Part shown: in pieces, positions 1 to 7,845 of the stretch
How positions within the stretch are numbered: the stretch's first letter is position 1
Layout of the letters: each line of letters begins with the position of its first letter
Assembly: GCA_016794985.1 (NCBI GenBank)
Contig: JAEUIQ010000096.1
Coordinates: 1 to 64,000, forward strand
From: Planctomycetaceae bacterium
GTDB taxonomy: Bacteria > Planctomycetota > Planctomycetia > Pirellulales > Pirellulaceae
DNA: 64,000 bases
Direction: 5' to 3'
Notes under the pieces: generated by a model
What the model saw: the letters and a program-made list of their open reading frames with translations, nothing else
Told to the model about the DNA's origin: nothing
Database searches by the model: none
Position numbers and translations under genes: made by a program

Positions 1-625
1 TGCTGATCAATCAGTTCTTGCCAATAGCCCGCGCGGGGGCTAATCGATGGACGTTCCATGGATATACTCCTAGGTTAGGGGGGATACGAAACCCCATAAA
101 CCTAGCAAACACCACAAGACGCACTTCATCGAACGCTCACAGTACCGCCATGCAAACGGCGGAAGAATTGGGACACTCAAACAACGTCGCCGAGCGATTC
201 GGCCCTGTCCCAATAGCCTCCCAATAAGTTGTGTGTCCCTCGCTGCTGTTTCCCCAATTGCAGGTGAAAGAACAGAACTTAGCACGACGCGTAACCAACC
301 GAACTCGGAAGTTACCATCGACACAAATATGATCGGCTCTCTTGATCGTGCGTGGTCAGACAACTTGGTATCAGTCCTCAAAGTCCAGGAAAGTAGTATC
401 CAACGATTCCGATATAGTGTCGGACAGTGATTATAGCGAAGCCAAATTAGCAGGGAAAAGAAGGGAAAAAACGGCAGGTGTCTGGGCCGCGCTGTTCTAC
501 TCGCGATTAGTGACTCATCTCAACCCACAACTTGTCCCGATTCATGTAAAATGCTTCTGGGTTCAGAAGTGATTAGAAGCAAGTTTCGCCAGAGATCCTG
601 GGACTTGCAGGTATTGGAGGATCGT
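1..625. other. Gene-poor accessory flank with short repeats
   Basis: No convincing gene is visible before the metallo-beta-lactamase gene. At 168-215 the strand carries a short inverted repeat (ATTGGGACA at 168-176, TGTCCCAAT at 207-215). The stretch 196-240 is closely similar to 3034-3080 on the far side of the transposase. Bases 16-27 match the tail of repeats near 50.0 kb and 51.0 kb (TTCTTGCCAAT). From 240 to 600 nothing else is recognised. Confidence 0.5.
196..240 (+). repeat. Intergenic repeat, copy 1 (pairs with 3034-3080)
   Basis: This stretch and 3034-3080 share the same order of words: GATTCGGCCC, then ATAGCC, then CAATAA, then TTGTGTGTCCC. They are direct copies with scattered substitutions. 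The two copies enclose the metallo-beta-lactamase gene and the dead transposase. Confidence 0.6.
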
Positions 626-2107
626 ATGACAACTTCATTTCGATTTGTTGGCTACCCTGCAGCGGTATTGGTTGATGACGATAGCAACCCGGTGATTCAA
701 CGCCTCTGGGGTAGCTATCTCCAGCTAACTGGGAAAAAGGAAGCAGGGTTCTTGCAGGTCAAGATGGGTAAAGACCTACTTTGGATTGACGAGAACGATA
801 CTCAGCCTAATGGATTGCTTGAGATCGTATTTGTAGATATCGGCCAAGGAGACGGTTGCTTGTTGAGCGTTCCGCAGCCAGGAAAGTTTCCCCGCAACCT
901 CGTAGTTGATGCTGGTGCTTCGGACAACATGGTTCGATTTCTACGTGATAAGTTCATCCGAAGTGGCGGCAGCACTAACTTCGAGGCGTTTGTCATTACG
1001 CACCCCGACCAAGATCATTACTATGGTTTTGATCCTATCTTTGACGAACCCAAGTTCACTGTTGACACCGTTTATCACTCGGGACTGGTTGAACGAAAGA
1101 CAGCGGTAGCGGGTGATGCACTGGGGGCCAAAGCAAAAGTTGGCAGCAAGAGCTACATGACAGAGTTGGTCGCGACCCAACTAGAACTCGACAATCTTTT
1201 GACACCCGCCAACATCGATCGGAAGCAGTATCCACAGATGCTCCGCAAGGCGATTGATTCTGGGAGAGTCGGAGACATCCGCATGCTCAATGCCGTTGAC
1301 AAGTATGTTCCTGGGTGTGGACCAACTGATTCTGTGACGATCCAAGTACTCGGTCCTGTTCCCGAATCTGTGAGCGGGAGCCCAGCACTACGTTGGTTCG
1401 GTGATGTAGGGAAAACCAAGAACGGTCATTCGATTGTGCTGCGGCTCACCTACGGAAAAGTGAGTGTATTGTTGGGTGGCGATCTTAACATCCCAGCAGA
1501 AGAGTATCTATTGGAGCATTACACGGGTGAGACCATGCCACCCCGGACAGCCCAAGATGAAGAGCGATTGGTCAAGAAGGCGCGCCGCGTGTTTGAAAGC
1601 GACTTTGCAAAATCGTGCCATCACGGTTCGGCTGATTTCACCGAGTATTTCCTACAAGCTATCAACGCTCACGCCACGGTCGTTTCTTCGGGTGACGATG
1701 AGCCTCACGCGCATCCGCGAGCCGATACGTTGGGGACGGTCGGTAAGCACAGCCGTGGTCGGCGCTCATCGATCTTCTCGACAGAATTGGCTCGCTCCGC
1801 GCCAGAGCAGATCAAGGACGCCGATGCTTTCAAGAACGAGATTCGAACAAAGGTTGCAGATCTAGAAGCCGCAAAGCAGAGTGGAACGCCAGCCAAAATT
1901 GCCAAGGCTCAAAAAGCATTCGATGACATACTGGAGAAAATCAAACGGTCCGTAACGACTTTTGGTGCTATCAACATGCGCACCGATGGTGACAAAGTGG
2001 TCTTCGCTTACCGGATTGAGCGACCTGGCAAGCGTGACAAACTCTGGGATATCTACAAGTTCGAGCGGGACAGCTCTGGGGAATTGAACTTTCAGTCAAA
2101 GCATTAA
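626..2107 (+). CDS. Soluble ComEC-type metallo-beta-lactamase fold hydrolase
   Basis: The 493-residue protein has the metal-binding set typical of the ComEC-like branch of the metallo-beta-lactamase superfamily. Visible motifs are THPDQDHYYG near residue 125 (H-x-D-x-D-H), LLGGDL near 285, KSCHHGSADF near 331 and a final His in HAHP near 361. An early VDIGQGDGCLLSV strand and a VDAG turn precede the metal site. No membrane segments are seen, unlike full ComEC, so it should act in the cytoplasm, probably on nucleic acid or another phosphoester (inference). About 100 C-terminal residues are charged and helical. The ATG at 626 is chosen because GGAGG lies 7 bases upstream; an ATG at 551 has no such site. 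The gene lies between direct repeats beside a dead transposase, which suggests transfer. A partner gene may have been lost downstream. Confidence 0.8.
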   Translation: MTTSFRFVGYPAAVLVDDDSNPVIQRLWGSYLQLTGKKEAGFLQVKMGKDLLWIDENDTQPNGLLEIVFVDIGQGDGCLLSVPQPGKFPRNLVVDAGASDNMVRFLRDKFIRSGGSTNFEAFVITHPDQDHYYGFDPIFDEPKFTVDTVYHSGLVERKTAVAGDALGAKAKVGSKSYMTELVATQLELDNLLTPANIDRKQYPQMLRKAIDSGRVGDIRMLNAVDKYVPGCGPTDSVTIQVLGPVPESVSGSPALRWFGDVGKTKNGHSIVLRLTYGKVSVLLGGDLNIPAEEYLLEHYTGETMPPRTAQDEERLVKKARRVFESDFAKSCHHGSADFTEYFLQAINAHATVVSSGDDEPHAHPRADTLGTVGKHSRGRRSSIFSTELARSAPEQIKDADAFKNEIRTKVADLEAAKQSGTPAKIAKAQKAFDDILEKIKRSVTTFGAINMRTDGDKVVFAYRIERPGKRDKLWDIYKFERDSSGELNFQSKH

Positions 2108-2220
2108 CTGTTGATGCATTGATCGTCAAAACATCGGTCGACCAAACCAACTCTATTGGTTGCGTGCCACACTATTGGCTCGATCCGAAAGACGACCAAT
2201 CGAGATGTGTGGAAGATAGT

Positions 2221-2988
2221 TCAGGCCGCTTTACGGCTGTAACTTTTGAGCAAATTGCCAAGTCGCTCTCTGCAGCGAAGATCACTAACGCGGACGATGT
2301 CAGCATTTGCTCCTTTTGACTTCACTTTGGCTGCTTTGCGCCGTCGAATCAATGCATTGTTGACACCTTGGTAGGGCCGCTCGTCGTGATAATGAATGCC
2401 ATGCTCACGGCACAGGTGATCGAAATGCCGCTGGCCGAACGCGATGAAATGGTCCCGGCACTCCTGTTTGATTAATTGGATGAATCGCTCGACAAACGCG
2501 TTCGTGTTCGGTGATCGAAATGCCGAGATTTTCACTTCTTTCGTGCCTGACGAGAATTGCTCATCAAACGATTTCGTTAACGTCGTGTCGCGGTCATGCA
2601 TCAGAAAGTTGCACTAAAGCCGTTCATCTTTGATGTATTGCTTGAATGCAGCCGCCCGTTCGAGAACCCACGCCTCATTGGGATTGTAAGTGCTTGGGGT
2701 GATAAACACGTGTAGCGGTTCGACATGCAGGAAAGCGATGCCGAACAGATCACGCCGACCAGTCTTCGAAACGACTCTTTTGGAAAAGAAATCGCATTGC
2801 CACACGGTTTTTGCGTGCCACTTGAGAAAATCAGCCCAAGTCCCCGATCCACGCTTAGGGCCTGAGTCGAAGCCATTGCGTTTTAGAATGTTCTTGACTG
2901 TATTGCTGGTCGCCGATTCGATCCCCATTTTTTTGAACTCTTCGAGAATCCTGGGAGAATGGGAAATTGGGTGGGGAAATGGGGACAT
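2221..2988 (-). pseudogene. Integrase-core (DDE) transposase, nonsense-disrupted and 5'-truncated
   Basis: Read on the minus strand, two segments in the same frame make one transposase of the integrase-core type common in planctomycetes. The upstream part (2988 to 2614) carries the first catalytic Asp in WQCDFFSKRVV. The downstream part (2601 to 2221) carries MHDRDTT (second Asp), NAFVERFIQ (Glu) and the usual C-terminal block CRERLGNLLKSYSRKAA. A TAG codon at 2614-2616 separates them with no frame change. The N-terminal helix-turn-helix region is missing: similarity starts near 2965, where the sequence passes into GGGACA-type repeat. The element is therefore inactive unless the stop is suppressed. 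Confidence 0.85.
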
Positions 2989-3033
2989 TCAAACGAGGAA
3001 GAAAACAGGGGACACCCAATTATCTCGCCATGA

Positions 3034-3115
3034 GATTCGGCCCCGTTCCGATAGCCGCCAATAATATTGTGTGTCCCCCGGTTGTGTCAGGAACAGTTGT
3101 GTGTGTCCCCCGGTT
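3034..3115 (+). repeat. Intergenic repeat, copy 2, with an extra GTGTGTCCCCCGGTT unit
   Basis: This is the direct counterpart of 196-240. It is followed by a second partial unit, so the word TGTGTCCCCCGGTTG occurs twice in about 40 bases. It sits just upstream of the secreted-protein gene at 3289. Confidence 0.55.
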
Positions 3116-3288
3116 GGCTGTTCCCGTCCAAGTCGCCGCTAGCACGCTAGCCAAATCGTCGTTGACGTGGGTTAGGTTCGTACCCAGAATACGGCCGGCA
3201 GCGTGGTCTCGCCGCGTTGAGATTGGGTTCGTCGACTGCGACAGAGCCGGACTTCTTTCAGGGCTTGTCTAACAGAATTGGAACAATC

Positions 3289-4164
3289 ATGAACACTCAA
3301 TCTGCCAATCCATTACGGCGATGGCTTCTGACATTCGCAATCATCGCGGCCGGACAACTTGGGACAGTCGCCGCTTGGAGCGCCCAAACCGAACAAGCTG
3401 AACAAGCCGACGACACCGTAACGATCAAAGTTCTGTTCCTGGCATTGGCGGTTTCTGAGCTGGACAAGATCTACGCCCGCTTGGACGGTGAACCGTTGAC
3501 GACCTTGTATCCGGACTTGACGCAAGACTCGCCATTGGCCGCAGAACCTCAATCACACATGACGATGTCGACATCCGCCTGGGTCAATCAGATCACTCGC
3601 CATCCGGTCACTTTGGGCGCCATTTCTGAGCGGGCCGCATTTGACCTCGTTCAGCTGGCCAAAGGGAACCAGCACTCGAATGTCATGAAAGCACCGGACC
3701 TCAAACTACGATGGGGTCAGGATGGAGCCGTCAGTGATGTTACCTCTCGTGAGTTTGTAACACGCTACGAGGTTGACCCGGCGAATCCGAATAACGTCGT
3801 GCCGAGAAAGACAAATGTCAACATCGGCTTGGTCCTACGGGTGAATGCACAACGGACAGCTGATGGCCAGTACAAAGTTTCGGGCTTCTGCGAGCGATCA
3901 GAGTTAACAAGCGTGACTCAGACTGTGGTCCGAACGGGGCTGGCCCGAGGCCGAGAGCTGCAAATTCCTGAGATGGCCTATCGTGTCGTGAGGTTTGATA
4001 GCCAGACCGCTCCCAAACAAGAATTGTTGATCGACACCGGGTTCGTGCATACACCAGCCGCACCCGTCCCCCCCAAACCTCGTGGCTTCGGATTCTTTAC
4101 CAACACGTCCGATAAAGTCGTCAAACCAGACTGGTCGTTGTTCCTGTTGATTTCGGTCGAGTGA
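3289..4164 (+). CDS. Secreted protein with a secretin-like C-terminal pattern, function unknown
   Basis: The 291-residue product begins with a typical signal peptide (positive start, hydrophobic stretch at about 12-30, AWSA before the likely cut). The middle contains an alternation of charged and hydrophobic strands ending in NVNIGLVLRVNAQ. This resembles the beta-strand region of type II/III secretin family proteins, but the match is weak and no N-domain ring or gate is evident. The C-terminus ends in a hydrophobic strand (WSLFLLISVE). The ATG at 3289 is preferred to an upstream ATG at 3217 because it directly precedes the signal peptide. The Shine-Dalgarno match is poor. No neighbour on the same strand suggests an operon. 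I do not assign a function. Confidence 0.7.
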   Translation: MNTQSANPLRRWLLTFAIIAAGQLGTVAAWSAQTEQAEQADDTVTIKVLFLALAVSELDKIYARLDGEPLTTLYPDLTQDSPLAAEPQSHMTMSTSAWVNQITRHPVTLGAISERAAFDLVQLAKGNQHSNVMKAPDLKLRWGQDGAVSDVTSREFVTRYEVDPANPNNVVPRKTNVNIGLVLRVNAQRTADGQYKVSGFCERSELTSVTQTVVRTGLARGRELQIPEMAYRVVRFDSQTAPKQELLIDTGFVHTPAAPVPPKPRGFGFFTNTSDKVVKPDWSLFLLISVE

Positions 4165-4332
4165 CGGCATTTCAACTTTCGCTGCCCACGTTATCTCGTG
4201 CGAGATGATCGTTTTGGAACACAACATCCGCCGGTCGGCTCCCTGTCCCAGGTAAATTGAATGAACCTGGTTGGCTTGCCTTGAGGCTTATGACTCCCTG
4301 AATATGGTGTGTCTCCAGTAACTTCCGAAGTT

Positions 4333-4430
4333 GGCAGAGGAATTCGGGCAGAGAGATTCGGGCAGAGAGATTCGGGCAGAGAGATTTGGGCAGAGAGATT
4401 TGGGCAGAGGAATTCGGGCAGAGGAATTCT
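4333..4430 (+). repeat. 14-bp tandem array A, 7 copies
   Basis: Seven head-to-tail units of GGCAGAG(A/G)(G/A)ATT(C/T)G run from 4333 to 4430. The array ends 28 bases before array B, whose units are the same motif in reverse complement. Transcribed together, the two would fold into a long imperfect hairpin. Confidence 0.9.
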
Positions 4431-4458
4431 AAAACTGACTGGAGTTGTGACGCGCAAC

Positions 4459-4612
4459 ATTCCTTTGCCCTGATTCCTTTGCCCTGATTCCTTTGCCCCG
4501 ATTCCTTTGCCCTGATTCCTTTGCCCTGATTCCTTTGCCCTGATTCCTTTGCCCCGATTCCTTTGCCCCGATTCCTTTGCCCAAATTCCTTTGCCCAGAT
4601 TCCTTTGCCATT
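4459..4612 (-). repeat. 14-bp tandem array B, 11 copies, inverted relative to array A
   Basis: Eleven units of ATTCCTTTGCCC plus two variable bases fill 4459-4612 without gaps. The minus-strand reading, GGGCAAAGGAAT, parallels array A's GGGCAGAGGAAT. Long open frames read through it on the minus strand only because 14-bp units have no stop codon; they are not genes. Confidence 0.9.
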
Positions 4613-5093
4613 CCATACCAAAGCTGACTTTCATCGATTTAAAAACTCGTGCAGTTCGCCAACGTCCTACCACCAAGTCCGCTCGCGATCAACGCTTTCA
4701 TAATGAGAAAACATAATGAGAAAAGCGTTCCTGTCCAAAGGCTTTAATTTCCGCAGCGGTTGCCGACGGAGAAAATCGGGGCTTATTGAATACGACCCAA
4801 CCAACATGCAAGCCACCAAACGGTCTCCCTTTGCTCAAGCCAATGTCCGTTTCAGCTCTGCGTCACTTGATGAATGGGGTTTCCCTAGAAATTGGTGATA
4901 GATATTGCCCGGACGCGACATCGACGGAACCACGGGACTGTCAAACATGACATCCAACAAAGTCAGCTCATCATCAGTCCGATGTGTGCTGTTGGTACGA
5001 AAGAATGTCGCTGGCATTCACGGCCGCAAAAACTAGCTGCGACTTCACATAGGATGGCGAATCACATCGCCCGTCCGAAACAATACTCTCAAG
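4613..5093. other. Intergenic stretch without a recognised gene
   Basis: Short open frames here have no ribosome site, no family motif and ordinary composition. Nothing is supported apart from the tRNA that follows. Confidence 0.4.
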
Positions 5094-5177
5094 TGCGGAT
5101 AAGAGGAGTCGAACCTCCACGCCCTTACGGGCACTAGAACCTGAATCTAGCGCGTCTGCCAATTCCGCCATATCCGC
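5094..5177 (-). tRNA. tRNA-Leu (CAG)
   Basis: The minus strand gives a complete class II tRNA. The 7-bp acceptor stem is GCGGATA paired with TATCCGC. The D-arm follows. The anticodon stem CTAGA/TCTAG holds the 7-base loop TTCAGGT, so the anticodon is CAG, decoding CUG. The long variable arm TGCCCGTAAGGGCG forms its own stem, and the T-arm is GGAGGTTCGACTCCTC. The discriminator base is A and the CCA end is not encoded. Confidence 0.93.
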
Positions 5178-5429
5178 AAGCAATCAAAATCAGCCCCGAG
5201 AGTCTGACGAAATTGGCCTGTTTCGGCAAGAGGGTCGGCCCGAAAAACTCGCGGCGAACGTGCTCCATCCGCGCCGCCGATACTCGCCTTGGCCCCGAAA
5301 GCAGCTCGCACGAGCGAGAATCTTGCCGAGCGTCAGAAACGCAGCGACCGTCGTGTGGCGGTGGATGCCGTGCAAGAACACCATCCGGCAACATTCACCA
5401 AGAGGGAAGCTGGTCAACGGTCTCGCGCA

Positions 5430-6335
5430 TTAACGAATCGTGGCTAGACGCCCCTGGCGGGCTTGGGCTTGGGCCGCTCGAGTCCGCTGGCGGATCCTTT
5501 GCGAGAAATCCGGATCGTCGTAATGGATCGCCGCCAAGTCATTGACTTTGGCCGCGGCTCTCAATTGCTCGAACGGGACCGAACGATCCAAAATTCCCAA
5601 TTCGTACGCGTAACGATCGGCTAGTCCCGGCAACAAAACACCAATCGAGTAGGGAATTCGACTGGGGTTCAAACGGTTGACATGCGCGACCAAATTCGTC
5701 GTGCAGTTGTTCACCAGCGTGTTGTAAAACTCAGGCTTTTCAGCCAACTGGTTCAAACGCGCCACAACATCCACCAACAAGGCTTGCGCTTTCTCCGGAG
5801 TCGCGGCACTTGGGTATACGTACACATCGGCATTCAGGTGCCTGGTCCGCCGTCGGATCAGATCTCGTTCGTCGGCAACCACATAAACCACTTCGAACTG
5901 TCGCGTCATTCCCAGCACGGTGGAATAAGCTTCGCCCTGCTCGTTGCGGATCTCGACCGAGACCCCTACGTAGGTGCCGTCGTTCAACCCGAAACTCAAC
6001 ATGGTGTGGGCAATGGGTTCGAACTTGAACGGAACGACGACAAAGTCCACACTTTGAACTTGGTCCAGCGAGAAACGCCGGTCGTAATATCGAACCACAA
6101 AATCTTCTTCCGAAAGCCATTCGAAGTTACGAATGTTGCGCAGCGTCACTTCGCGTCCGACGATCTCGCCGGTGGGCAATTGGGCAAACTCCGGCGACCA
6201 TTGCCGCTGGTTGGAAGGTTGAAGCCGATCTTGAAATCCATTGATCTTCCAGGCTTGGCAGCCACTGGCCAACAGGATCAACCAAGCCGAGATCAGACAC
6301 CAAATCGCCGACCGTGCTTTTCGCCGGCACGTCAT
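5430..6335 (-). CDS. DUF4105 (Lnb N-terminal-like) lipoprotein
   Basis: The product (301 residues from the ATG at 6335) starts with a lipoprotein signal: RRK, a hydrophobic run, then LLASGC with the lipid-accepting Cys. The body matches the DUF4105 family, also called the Lnb N-terminal periplasmic domain. The diagnostic stretch is YNTLVNNCTTNLVAHVNRL, where the Cys of NNCTTN is the presumed nucleophile of an NlpC/P60-like fold. An HTMLSF segment upstream fits the family's conserved His region. Family members are envelope proteins, and some were linked to lipoprotein N-acylation; whether this one has that role is unknown. ATGs also exist at 6398 and 6455; 6335 gives the neatest signal peptide, but no strong ribosome site decides. 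Confidence 0.75.
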   Translation of the reverse strand: MTCRRKARSAIWCLISAWLILLASGCQAWKINGFQDRLQPSNQRQWSPEFAQLPTGEIVGREVTLRNIRNFEWLSEEDFVVRYYDRRFSLDQVQSVDFVVVPFKFEPIAHTMLSFGLNDGTYVGVSVEIRNEQGEAYSTVLGMTRQFEVVYVVADERDLIRRRTRHLNADVYVYPSAATPEKAQALLVDVVARLNQLAEKPEFYNTLVNNCTTNLVAHVNRLNPSRIPYSIGVLLPGLADRYAYELGILDRSVPFEQLRAAAKVNDLAAIHYDDPDFSQRIRQRTRAAQAQARQGRLATIR

Positions 6336-6455
6336 CGCCCAACAACACCGCTGGTCGCTGTCGAGCAGCGCGGCAATGATCGGTCGCTGAAGGTCCATGA
6401 ACAGAGCTCGGCCAAGCGAGGGTGATGCGGGCGTCAATACTTCAAGACGCCGCAA

Positions 6456-6877
6456 ATGCTGAACTCGGCCTCCGTCTTTCAGGGGCGAATCGTCTGGGCG
6501 CTAGGGTTCACATAGCAAAACCCTGGCCAATCGGCAACAGCAAGAAGTGCGTGAGCTGGCAAACCGACAAACGCCCAGCGAGCTGCTAATGATCAAGAGG
6601 TTGGGATCGGTACCAGCACTTCCTCGTTTCCGACACTTCTTCCCGTGAAGCATTCCGTTACGCCGACCCTATGAACTCGTAAAGTCCATCCGGGCCCGCG
6701 CTGGTCGAGGCCAACAGCGAGCCGGGGGAAACAGCGAGCCGAGGCAAGCAGCGAGCCGAGGCCGCGCAAGCCCGGCGCCGAGCATGTTACGGCCCATGCG
6801 AACTTATTTTCATTGAGCGAAATGCGGGACGGCGTTGCCCGTCCCGCGGACAGGAAGCCATGGATCGAGATCGACTC
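6456..6877. other. Intergenic stretch with a 17-bp triple repeat and a hairpin
   Basis: No gene is seen. Three 17-bp direct units starting CAGCGAGCCG lie at 6715-6765. A perfect 9-bp stem follows at 6824-6847, next to the end of fabI. Confidence 0.6.
6824..6847 (-). terminator. Stem-loop 3' of fabI
   Basis: GCGGGACGG at 6824-6832 pairs exactly with CCGTCCCGC at 6839-6847 across a 6-base loop. It lies about 30 bases beyond the fabI stop on the minus strand. No T-run follows, so it may stabilise the transcript end or act only as a weak terminator. Confidence 0.45.
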
Positions 6878-7696
6878 TTAGCCGCGCATTTTCTCGGCCA
6901 AACGCCCCGGCGAGCCCATGGTGCTGAAGCCGCAGTCCAGATGCAGAATCTCGCCGGTGATCCCGTCCGACATGCTCGAGAGTAGAAACGCGCCGGTTTT
7001 TCCGAGTTCTTCGTTCGTGATGTTGCGACCCAGGGGCGACATGCCTTCGTAGACCGCCAACATTTCTTTGACGCCTGCCGCGCTGCCGGCCAGCGTGTAG
7101 ACGGGGCCCGCACTGATCGCGTTGACGCGAATGCCTTGTGGCCCCAGATCGTGGGCGAGGTAGCGAGTTGTCGCGTCGAGGGCCGCTTTACAGATACCCA
7201 TAACGTTGTAACCCGGCACGCATTTTTCACCACCTAGATAGGTCATGCAACAGATCGCGGCCTTTGGGTTCAGCAATGGCCGCAAAGCCCGGCACGTCGC
7301 GATCAGGCTGTAAACACTGACATCCATCGCCAATGCGAAACCATCGCGGCTGGTGTCGATCGTATCGAGTTTCAAATCATCAGTTTTGGCGAACGCGATC
7401 GAATGCAACAAGAAGTCGATCGTTCCGAATTCTCGCGCGACCACATCCGCGACGCGAGTCAGGTCCTCGTCACGCTGAACATCCATCGGGGTCAAGAATT
7501 TGGCGTTTGGATGCGTGTTGGTACATTTTTCTACACGGGCCCGGTTGCGTTGTTTGTCGTCGTCGGCCCGGTCCGGCAAGTGAGTGAACCCACACTGCCC
7601 ACCCTGATTCATGACTTCCTGAGCAATCGACCAAGCAATGGACCGATCATTCGCGACGCCCATGATCAGTCCGCGTTTTCCGTCAAACAAACCCAT
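6878..7696 (-). CDS. fabI: Enoyl-[acyl-carrier-protein] reductase (NADH), FabI
   Basis: FabI performs the last reduction of each fatty-acid elongation cycle, converting trans-2-enoyl-ACP to acyl-ACP with NAD(P)H. The 272-residue protein has the expected length. The N-terminus shows the modified nucleotide-binding loop GVANDRSIAW. The catalytic set has the FabI spacing: Tyr153, Tyr163 and Lys170 (PGYNVMGICKAAL). ISAGPVYTLA and the C-terminal LHLDCGFSTMG are also typical. The ATG at 7696 is chosen because AGGAG lies 7 bases upstream; an in-frame start at 7723 adds nine unlikely residues. It is transcribed divergently from the sigma-54 activator gene. Confidence 0.96.
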   Translation of the reverse strand: MGLFDGKRGLIMGVANDRSIAWSIAQEVMNQGGQCGFTHLPDRADDDKQRNRARVEKCTNTHPNAKFLTPMDVQRDEDLTRVADVVAREFGTIDFLLHSIAFAKTDDLKLDTIDTSRDGFALAMDVSVYSLIATCRALRPLLNPKAAICCMTYLGGEKCVPGYNVMGICKAALDATTRYLAHDLGPQGIRVNAISAGPVYTLAGSAAGVKEMLAVYEGMSPLGRNITNEELGKTGAFLLSSMSDGITGEILHLDCGFSTMGSPGRLAEKMRG

Positions 7697-7845
7697 CGAT
7701 TTCTCTCCTGCGGCCATTGGCATTGATGCCAGGTAATTTGTGTTGGTGGGGGCGATCTGTTACGATATCGCCGCCTGGGCCAGTCTAACACGGCCTTTCC
7801 GTTTCCCCAACGGTGGTTTCGTCCTGTCATGGGAAAGGTATGTGG

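Noticed and set aside
2119-2319. Short plus-strand frame (TTG start) after the metallo-beta-lactamase gene
   Set aside because: Its last 100 bases lie antisense to the conserved transposase C-terminus, it has no ribosome site, and only the first 100 bases could be a fragment of a lost partner gene.
4333-4612. CRISPR array
   Set aside because: Units are contiguous without spacers and there are no cas genes; they are plain tandem repeats.
4172-4676. Overlapping minus-strand frames with repeated Gln-Arg-Asn and Ala-Lys-Glu-Ser units
   Set aside because: They are translations of the 14-bp array, which has no stop codon in any of several frames; the protein repeat is a by-product.
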